From Phoronis ovalis (lineage: Eukaryota; Phoronida; Phoronidae): DNA of 16,161 bases. The notes beneath the pieces are model-generated. The model was not told the DNA's origin, searched no databases, and saw nothing but the letters and a program-made list of their open reading frames with translations. Location: positions 1 through 16,161 of the forward strand of contig JAOXYB010024601.1 of the NCBI GenBank assembly GCA_028565635.1. The letters are read 5' to 3'. Both the position numbers and the translations under genes were made by a program. Each line of letters opens with the position of its first letter. Positions within the stretch are counted from its first letter, which is position 1. Positions 9,888-16,161 of the stretch are shown piece by piece.

Positions 9888-10241
9888 GTAAGTTACATGT
9901 ATAGGTTAACTGTATCCTTTGACTAGAGCCACTAGTAATGTATTTTTGCTTTAAAACATCTAAACATAGTTATAGAGATTCTTTAACATAAATGATTTGT
10001 GAAAAGTTTCCACTACATGTATGCTGATGTTAGGTTTTGACTAATATTTTTTGAAAACATTAAAATTAAAAAAACCCAATTTTTCCATGCTGGCTATACT
10101 TTCAACTTTGTATCTTTTTGATCCTCCCTCCCATCTCTCTCTCTCACTCTCTCCCGTCCCTCTGTCTGTCTCTCCCCTTTCTCTCTGATGTTCAGTAAAT
10201 GCATTTTATTATTACACAAAAAAATTACTATACAATTGTAG
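9888..10241 (+). other. Short intron with long pyrimidine tract
   Basis: A 354-bp intron between the fourth and fifth FN3 exons. A C/T-rich low-complexity run occupies about 10122-10187 (repeated ctctct, ctgtctgtct) and is followed by 'gttcag' ending at 10195. The acceptor that keeps the reading frame lies 46 bp further on, at 10240-10241, behind an A-rich stretch. No gene is visible in it. Confidence 0.75.
10122..10187 (+). repeat. Polypyrimidine (CT)-rich simple repeat
   Basis: An imperfect (CT)n and (CTGT)n low-complexity tract on the plus strand. The complementary GA-rich strand produces a spurious arginine/glutamate-rich open frame (10094-10339, minus), which is not a gene. Position just upstream of an exon means it could bind polypyrimidine-tract proteins and influence splicing. 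Confidence 0.85.
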
Positions 10242-10523
10242 ATCCTTTGTCTCCAGATCTTAATATGCGTAATATTAGTGAGCATATTGCACAAGTCTGC
10301 TGGCTTAAAAATGGATATGTAGATGAATACAAAGTGCATACAGTTTCAAGACATGGCAACTTTCGAGAAAGAGTGCCAGATGCTGATGAAATAACTGTTC
10401 CTGGATCAGATGAAAGTTATACTTTTGACAATTTAGATGCGGGATGTTGCTATCGCACCCATATATATAGTTTAAGTTATGGACAGCGAAGTAAGCTACC
10501 CTCAGTTATTGAATTTGTTACAG
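10242..10523 (+). CDS. FN3-domain exon, fifth in window
   Basis: An internal exon of 282 nt (94 codons). The acceptor AG is at 10240-10241 and the donor gtaagct begins at 10524, again phase 1 on both sides. The domain reads PLSPDLNMRNISEHIAQVCW, carrying the strand B Trp. YVDEYKVHTVSRHG follows (strand C), then YTFDNLDAGCCYRTHIYSLS, where AG replaces PG in the E-F turn, and finally SYGQRS and VIEFVT. The turn plus 'SYG' resembles the first exon (PGCVYHYEAWSESYG), suggesting these two repeats are closer relatives. The acceptor is AT-rich and lacks a good polypyrimidine tract. A much stronger pyrimidine tract followed by CAG lies just upstream, but its use would shift the frame. No further FN3 exon is visible downstream to the window end. 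Confidence 0.85.
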
Positions 10524-10920
10524 GTAAGCTTGCGACAGTGTACTGTTGAACAAAATTATACAGGGTAACAAAAAATAAACAGAACACAACCCAAAGTCAA
10601 ATTTAATGAGTAGATTTTTGAGGGATTTCATATATTCTGTAACATGTCCATAAAGTGATGAGGGGATGTGCAATTTGCAGCTATAAAAAACTAGGTTGTA
10701 GACAATAAGGCATGTGTATAGGTCACATTTTTATTATTTCACTTCATATTTAAGAACATTGTTTGATTGCAGTTAACACATAATATTTTGTACATGAAAG
10801 AGTGAAACATCGCAATTTACCTGAGATTGCATCATTGCACCACTGTTCTGATTATTATAATAATTAAATCATTGTAAAATACTAAAATAATTCAGCTGAA
10901 TAATCTAAATAACCAAATTA
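10524..10920. other. Intron between fifth FN3 exon and gypsy-type remnant
   Basis: AT-rich sequence with no gene. A 5' LTR of the downstream element would be expected here, but no stretch matching the candidate 3' LTR (13892-13988) is seen, so it is either deleted or diverged beyond recognition by eye. Confidence 0.5.
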
Positions 10921-11629
10921 AATTGTCTAAATTCATTTGAAGAAATAGAAAGTATTAAGGCATTTGAACTGTGGCGTAGATTTAAGAATGCCTGGGACAA
11001 TTACTGCCTTGAAAAGGGTGAGAACATCCAAGTTGCAACGCTTTTGACAGTTATCGGAGATTTTTTTTTACATTCACAAACTAGGATGATGAAGCTGACA
11101 AAAATAAAATCACGAAAGTATTAGCAAAATTTGGTAATTACTGTGAGCCATGTAAGAATGTACCGTTTCAAAGATACCTGTTCAATAAGCACATGCAAGA
11201 ATTGGGTGAGACTTATGATCAGTATAGAACAGCTCTACGAAAATTGGCAGACACCTGTGACTTTGATAAAATTACACCACAACAAATTCTGTGGGATAGA
11301 TTGTTGTTTGGTATTCGTGACTCCAAAGTACAAGAACGACTTCTCCATGAATCTAAACTCACACTAGAAAAAACGATATGTCGAGTATCAGAGTCCATGA
11401 TTGCACAAATGAAGGTCGTCGGTGAGACAATGAATGTGAATGCTGTTGTAAAGCCTAGAAAATCACAGAAAAAGACAAAACATCAGACACAAATTAAGGA
11501 TTACTGGAACTGCGGAAGGAAACATGATATATCGAATAAGGAATTTTGTCTAGCCCATGGTAAAACATGTGACAAATGTGGAAAACATAACCACTTGCAG
11601 CCAAGTGCAGAGCTGGTAAAAATAAGGTA
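10921..11629 (+). pseudogene. gag: Gag remnant (capsid-like plus zinc knuckle region)
   Basis: The first frame (from about 10921) has FELWRRFKNAWDNYC and VATLLTVIG, the start of a gypsy-type capsid domain. It shifts near 11085 into a second frame containing AKFGNYCEPCKNVPFQRYLF and, further on, YDQYRTALRKLADTCDF and RLLFGIRDSKVQERLL, typical of retrotransposon Gag. The C-terminal nucleocapsid region has two knuckles. The first reads YWNCGRKH with a Tyr at the first expected Cys. The second, CDKCGKHNH, needs a frameshift near 11600 to reach its last Cys in CRAGK. Gag would form the particle shell and bind the element's RNA. Start codon and N-terminus are not evident; the protein is not functional as it stands. 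Confidence 0.85.
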
Positions 11630-12143
11630 GCCCGGGCAGTGGATGAAGAAGGCTCTGTTGAAACTTATATAGCACAGGAGGTCTCAGTCCCACATTTAGA
11701 TGATTCACAGTTAGTGACACTGAAACTTGAGTCCGGAAATTTTCTCTGTTTCCAACCAGATACGGGTACACAGTGTAATGTAATACCGCTTCATTTATAC
11801 AAGAATGCATCCAAGGATTTTGATTTAAAGAATGTGAAGCCAACAAAAAAAAATCTATCACAGCCTATGGAGGCTCAACAATGATGGTAGTTGGTCAGAT
11901 ATGCATCCGTGTGTGGCGAGGTGACTTCCAGTGTTTTCTATATTGTAAACTAGTCGACAGCACAAAGGTATGACCACTATTAGGCAGAAAAGCCTGTGTG
12001 GGCATGAAGATTGTGAAATACCTTGATAACGATAAGCTGTGGAAACCAGACAAAGAAAATGCACGTGTTTATACAATAGACAACACCTGTCAATGGACAA
12101 CCTACTTATCAAAGGAATTGCTCTTTAAGAAATATCCTAAGGT
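11606..12143 (+). pseudogene. pol: Pol 5' part: retropepsin-like protease remnant and linker
   Basis: The frame opening with CRAGKNKVARAVDEE runs to about 11850. It contains FQPDTGTQCNVIPLHLY, where DTG is the aspartic protease active-site triad and the following NVIP is the usual next motif. At an A-rich run (about 11844-11853) the frame shifts and continues as SITAYGGSTMMVVGQ, then, after an in-frame TGA near 11971, LLGRKACVGMKIV. That is the second half of the protease and the linker to RT. The active-site motif is intact, but the frameshift and stop preclude a complete protein. The enzyme would cleave Gag-Pol. Confidence 0.8.
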
Positions 12144-12730
12144 TTCAATGATGGTGTCGGACAACTTGATGGCGAATATTACATTAGACTCAATCCAGAT
12201 ATCGACCCAATTCAGCATGCACCACGCCGTGTACCTGTGGCATTGCGATCCCGAATTAAGGCGACATTAAACAACATGGTACAGCAAGGTATCATTGCAC
12301 CAGTTACTGTACCAACTCCCTTGATCAGTTCCATGGTTGTTGTCCCTAAGAAGAATGAAGATATACGCATTTGCCTTGATCCAAAAGACCTAAATAATGC
12401 TATCCTTCATGACCATTATACAATGCCAACTATTTAAGATATCGCTACACAACTTCATCAAGCTAAAGTGTTCACCATTTTGGATGTACGCAGTGGATCT
12501 TGGCATATATTGCTGGATGATTCGTCTTCCACCTAACCACCTTTCACACTCCGTATGGAAGATATCGATGGAAGCATATGCCTTTTATGTTCAGCTCCTG
12601 AAATTTTTCAGCATAAAATGCATGAACTCAGCGAAGGTTTACGTGGAATTGAGGTTATCGCAAATGATTTTGCAGTTGTAGGATTTGGTGACTCACTGGA
12701 TGAAGCTGTTAGAGATCATGAAATAAACTT
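12144..12730 (+). pseudogene. pol: Reverse transcriptase remnant (gypsy type)
   Basis: From 12144 the frame reads FNDGVGQLDGEYYI and then APRRVPVALRSRI. Downstream are MVVVPKKNEDIRICLDPKDL (RT motif region 2) and a premature TAA at about 12435. QAKVFTILDVRSGSWHILL (motif A, with the catalytic Asp present) is followed by shifted pieces with TPYGRYRWKHMPF (motif B), SAPEIFQHKMHEL, and VIANDFAVVGFGD (motif C). Motif C is normally xADD; here the first Asp is Asn, so the metal-binding pair is broken. The domain stops abruptly after DEAVRDHEINF at about 12730, where an internal deletion joins it to integrase. Confident assignment; non-functional. Confidence 0.9.
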
Positions 12731-13802
12731 TACTGGCCCAGAATATCTACGGTGCTGAAAGAGTACATATCTAAGTGTAACATCTGCCTGAGGCATCACA
12801 ACTCTCCTGGAAAAGAACCTCTCTTTCAACATAAGATTGTGCAATGTTCCTTGGGAAAACTGGGTGCTGACTTGCTGGAATTACAAGGATGCATGCTCCT
12901 GGTCATAGTAGATTACTATAGTAATTTCATCAAAGTAGCACAAATTAACAAAGTCACATCGCACAAGTCATCAAGGAAACGAAGGAGAGATTTGATTGGT
13001 ATGGCCCTCCTTGTGACTGACAATGGCCCCCAGTTTGCATCAGCTGACTGCTTTATTTGGTAAATCATGGTATTTTAAACAATTAACATCATCACCTCAC
13101 TACCCACAGTCCAACGGAAAAGCAGAAAACACAGTCAAGTTGGTGAAACAGCTTTTTATGAAGTGCAAAGATTCTGGCCAATCGGAATACCTTGCATTGT
13201 TAGATTGGCGCAAAACACCCCCACCGAAGGCATTGGAACCATCCCAGCTCAGCATTTAATGGGACGAAGATGCAGGACTTTGCTCCCAGTCCCTGATAGT
13301 CTCCTGCAACTACGTTATTCCACCGAGGAGGACAGAAGGGCACTAACTTGCATCAAACAGCGGCAAAGATACTACTATAATAGACATACAAAGCGTCTTA
13401 AACCCATATGTGTGGGTGAACTGTCCGCATGAAACTACCTGGTAAAAACACGTGGAGTAGCGGTATTTGTATGTGTCTCGTGGGTCCTAGAAGTTATAAA
13501 GTTGCAGTCAATAACACAACGTATCGCCGTAATTGCAGACAGCTTATTTGCGCTGATGAAATACCCATTATGGACATGCTAAATGTTCCTTACACAGGTA
13601 ATCCAGATAACATGGAAACCATACCATCAGAATCATGAAACACTCCTATCGTGTGGTCAAGCACCAGGCGTACCGCAAGAACCATCATTACCAGAACACA
13701 TCAAATGATGCAGAACTGCTCACTTCACAGGTAGCTGAAATTGTTCAACGCAGATCTGGTCGAATCTGTATAACACCTATTCGTTTCAAGGATTTTATTT
13801 AA
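12731..13802 (+). pseudogene. pol: Integrase remnant and Pol C-terminus
   Basis: It begins after the deletion with YWPRISTVLKEYISKCNIC, the tail of the integrase zinc-binding region; the His residues are lost. The catalytic core follows: GADLLEL (first Asp) with LVIVDYYSNFIKV, LVTDNGPQF (second Asp), then, in another frame, TSSPHYPQSNGKAENTVK (catalytic Glu). A D,D,E set is thus present but split by a frameshift near 13050. Further shifts near 13213 and 13430 carry it into PAQHLMGRRCRTLLP and KLPGKNTWSSGICMCLVGPR. The last piece, RRSGRICITPIRFKDFI, ends at the TAA at 13800-13802 and looks like the natural Pol C-terminus. Confidence 0.87.
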
Positions 13803-13879
13803 CTGGATATTGTTAATTAACATTCAAAGACTTTAGACTCTTTTAAGTGTATTAAAAAAAAGGTGTTTAGTTGTTATTA

Positions 13880-13988
13880 GAAGAAGAAAGATGTAACAAG
13901 ACCTGTTACTGGCAGCCTCGTTGTAGTTAAGAATAAGTTAATCATATGATATTGTTACATGCTTATATTAATATACTACATTGTTACA
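13880..13988 (+). repeat. Candidate polypurine tract and short 3' LTR
   Basis: A purine run gaagaagaaaga at 13880-13891 stands directly before TGTAACA at 13892. A matching inverted TGTTACA ends at 13988. TG...CA ends with a 7-bp perfect terminal inversion directly after a purine tract, 80 bp past the Pol stop, fit a 97-bp LTR. A second TGTTACA at 13953-13959 is an alternative end. There is no second LTR in the window to compare with, so the boundaries are inferred. Confidence 0.45.
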
Positions 13989-14444
13989 ACTTATATCTAC
14001 ATTCATAATATTAAAGTAAATAAATTCAAAAACTGATTCAAAACTAAAATGTGAAAGTTTACACTTAACTTATAACTACAAAACAACTAAAAAGACAGAG
14101 AAGCAGTGGTTAATATTCCAAATAATTGAAATCTCATTACCACTTGATATTGGAAGGGTAAAAGAATAGTTGACATACATGCAGATAAGTTTAATATTGC
14201 AAAGATGTTAGCATTGCAAAATATTTATATCTTATTTTGTGATTATTAATGAAAATTCTTCATGTAACACTTATTTAAAACTTGGCTCATTTATTTCTGA
14301 TGACAGTGTAATTATAATAAAAGCTTATTTTGTTTGTTTTAACACTACCTTTAATTTTTTCTAGACAAACAAATTCATTTTGACTTAATATTGCATGTCA
14401 ACCATAAAACAAAATAAAATACCGTTATATTTTTCAACTCATTG
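13989..14444. other. Intronic AT-rich spacer
   Basis: No gene, repeat or splice-flanked open frame recognised between the LTR element and the inverted array copy. Confidence 0.5.
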
Positions 14445-14795
14445 AGGTACTTAGACCTGTATTGAATATGAAGCTGATTGAATAAAAACTGAAGAAGTTA
14501 TTATGAGACAGCAAAAAGTGTTGAAGATTCGTACTGGCATTTAACCTACTTCTCAAGGTCATTTTAAAAAGTCACCTAGCCTATTACACCCACCAATCTA
14601 TGGCCTTTGAATTGTCAGTCGGCCATATTGGGAGGAATCAAGGTCAAAATTGTAAATGACCTGCAATTTGACCTGTAACTACTCTGTACTGAATATGAAG
14701 CTGATCAGATAAAAACTGATTAAGCTGTTATTGCGAGACAAAGAGATTTATGTACGATGACAATGACTCCTAGCCTACAACTATATGCCCAGCCA
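14445..14795 (-). repeat. Inverted copy of the intron-1 array unit
   Basis: On the minus strand this stretch repeats the array motif in order, starting at the right: 'gggcatatagttgtaggct', 'tctttgtctc', 'aataacagctt', 'cagtttttatctgatcagct', 'tcatattcagtac', 'aggtcaaattgcaggtca', 'aattttgaccttgatt', 'caatatggccgactgac', 'aggccatag', 'taggctaggtgacttttta' and 'aatgaccttgagaag'. It then begins a second unit with 'ttttatt', 'aatcagcttcatattca'. It is about 1.2 composite units. The segment with 'gggcatatag...aggct' matches 2668-2695 of the plus-strand array, showing that the full repeat extends further 5' than most array copies retain. Confidence 0.85.
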
Positions 14796-15639
14796 CTACC
14801 AAAAATTCATGATACAATGCATTTTTAACTAAATTAGAGCTAATTTTAATTGCTAAAGATAAGTTTTGCCCAAATTATGGTGCTACAACTATGTTACCTA
14901 CCAGTCGCAGGAAATAAAATAAAAATCAAAACATTTTCTTGTTTTTGAGTACATAATTGAGTTTATTTTTAAAAAGTGTAAGTTGTTTTATTGTTGAAAT
15001 AGAAATGAAAAAGTGACAGTGCTCCAAAAATGTTCTGTTTATTTGGTGTCCCCATTTATGCTTTGGTGTCTGTTGATTTCTTATTTGTGAAAAAACTAGA
15101 CCTTGTTTTTCACATTCTGCCTTGTTCAATGGTCCCAACCCAACTTTAGCACCAGGGATGCTGATGATCCTACCTTTTGTTATAATAATAAAAGTGTGAT
15201 GTCACATAGGTAAGATGACAAGAGATCATTTACTTTATTGGCATGCAGTATAGTTACTATAAGAATCAGGAACTGCATGAGAAATTAAGAAATTTTTACA
15301 CAAATATGTATTTTATTTTTATTGCAATCTACATTTCACTTCAATGCATTAAATGATTACAAATGGATCCCAAGTTCAATGAACTATAAAATTACATGAA
15401 ATATAAGACAGAACACAAAGTCATGATAAAACAACACACAACAAAACATAGCAACAACCTTACAGAGCATCACATACTACAGCGAACAGCAAGAATTTGA
15501 ATTAATATAAAATTAATGCAGAATTACAACTTAAAATGCATAATTATGCAGGCATCTCAAGAAAACTCAGTTTTCGATCTCTCTTGTATCTTTCTTCCAT
15601 AAATTAAGACAGAGACAGATCTGTGCATGTCTTGAATCG
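14796..15639. other. Intronic AT-rich region, nothing recognised
   Basis: An open frame on the minus strand (14926-15138) shows no known motif. The A-rich stretch around 15400-15500 has no tandem structure. No exon landmarks of the FN3 series are found. Confidence 0.5.
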
Positions 15640-16161
15640 CGCGAAACCAAATATGGTTATATTATTTCTTATAACAAAAAGATATTTGTATGTTTTATAG
15701 ATTTTAAAAAAGCATTTGATATGATATGGCATCAGGGACTTTTTGTCAAACTGTTAAGAAGAAAAATTGGAGGGAATTTCTATAATTTAATAAAATATAT
15801 GTACTCTAATACCAATTTATGTGTCCAAGTAAACAAATATTATATGACTAAATCTTTTCAGTAAACACAGGTATCCGTCAAGGGGATACTTTGAGCCCTC
15901 TCTTATTTAATATCTGCATTGATGACATAAAAAATATCTCCAATGATTGCTGTGATCTTGTGAAAATAGGTTCGCTTCATCTCGGTCATTTACTATGTGC
16001 GGATGATCTAATACTAATATCTGCTGAATCAGCTGCTGGTCTACAGAAATGCCTTGATTGCTTGTATCAGTGCTCAACAAAATTGAAATTAACAATAAAT
16101 ATGAAGAAGTCCCAAGTGGTTATTTTCAACAAACCAGGTAGATACAAATCTCTGCTAAAGA
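15640..16161 (+). pseudogene. Non-LTR retrotransposon (LINE) reverse transcriptase, cut by window edge
   Basis: The frame from about 15640 reads KKIFVCFIDFKKAFDMIWH, RT motif A with its catalytic Asp, followed by LRRKIGGNFYNLIKYMYSN. It stops at a TAA at 15862. One base appears to be missing near 15860. The next frame continues VNTGIRQGDTLSPLLFNICI (motif B, the GxRQGDxLSPLLFN block of LINE enzymes) and LLCADDLILISAESAAGLQK (motif C with ADD intact), then LKLTINMKKSQVVIFNKPGR, which runs past the window end. The xADD and RQGD motifs and their spacing identify a LINE reverse transcriptase, which would copy its own RNA at a nicked target. Similar sequences occur in I/Nimb, CR1 and Jockey-related groups; the clade is not settled. 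The N-terminal part is absent or too decayed to recognise. Confidence 0.85.

Larger units (their letters stand above)
10921..13988 (+). mobile_element. Ty3/gypsy-type LTR retrotransposon remnant
   Basis: Gag, protease, reverse transcriptase and integrase remnants follow one another in the order of Ty3/gypsy elements (integrase last). After a purine tract comes a short candidate 3' LTR. The coding region is cut by frameshifts near 11085, 11600, 11850, 12140, 12540, 12590, 13050, 13213 and 13430 and by several stops. A large internal deletion at about 12730 removes the end of RT, RNase H and the integrase zinc finger. No 5' LTR is recognised. The element lies in the intron after the fifth FN3 exon in the same orientation as the host gene. 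It is dead and probably old. Confidence 0.9.

Noticed and set aside
10094-10339. Minus-strand ORF rich in Arg and Glu
   Set aside because: It is the complement of the CT simple repeat and overlaps an FN3 exon.
11550-12112. Minus-strand ORFs across the gypsy remnant
   Set aside because: The plus strand carries clear Gag and protease motifs here, so these are shadows.
10573-15044. Shared 14-mer AAATAAACAGAACA at 10573-10586 and, inverted, at 15031-15044, as possible ends of one element
   Set aside because: About one exact 14-mer match is expected by chance in a window of this size, and the similarity does not extend beyond a few flanking bases.
15907-16095. Minus-strand ORF at the window end
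   Set aside because: It is antisense to the LINE RT motifs B-C on the plus strand.

Overview
This window looks like intronic and exonic DNA from an animal nuclear genome. It is AT-rich, with GT-AG introns, single-domain exons and several decayed eukaryotic transposon classes (Tc1/mariner, Ty3/gypsy-type LTR element, non-LTR LINE, tRNA-derived SINE). Nothing is organised as in a bacterium. The repeat repertoire, especially an intronic array whose units contain 'AGGTCA AAGTnn AGGTCA' and 'CCAATATGGCC', reminds me of marine invertebrates such as molluscs, but the species cannot be fixed from the sequence alone.

The host gene is on the plus strand. Five exons can be read: 1091-1363, 6610-6873, 7151-7441, 9624-9887 and 10242-10523. 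Each encodes one complete fibronectin type III (FN3) like domain of about 88-97 residues, and each is flanked by phase-1 introns with AG acceptors and GT donors. The gene therefore encodes part of a multi-FN3 extracellular region. A receptor-type tyrosine phosphatase of the PTPRB/10D kind is a possible home, but no diagnostic cytoplasmic domain lies in the window. Neither the start nor the end of the gene is present.

The introns carry the rest. Intron 1364-6609 holds a degenerate tandem array (about 1625-6015) built of alternating units of about 145 and 305 bp, with a tRNA-derived SINE inserted in the minus orientation at about 2768-3104. Intron 7442-9623 holds a dead Tc1-like transposon with clear 31-bp terminal inverted repeats and TA flanks (7654-8966). 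The intron after 10523 holds a broken gypsy-type retrotransposon (about 10921-13988) with Gag, protease, reverse transcriptase and integrase remnants, many frameshifts, an internal deletion and a short candidate 3' LTR. It also holds an inverted copy of the upstream array unit (about 14445-14795) and, at the window edge, part of a LINE reverse transcriptase (about 15640-16161).

The most interesting arrangement is that the forward array and the inverted copy lie in two introns that flank exons 2-5. These exons sum to 1101 nt (367 codons) and are phase-symmetric. This could allow long intronic RNA duplexes (RNA editing, or back-splicing to a circular RNA), which is a testable inference and not something the sequence proves. 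No clearly novel enzyme system was found.
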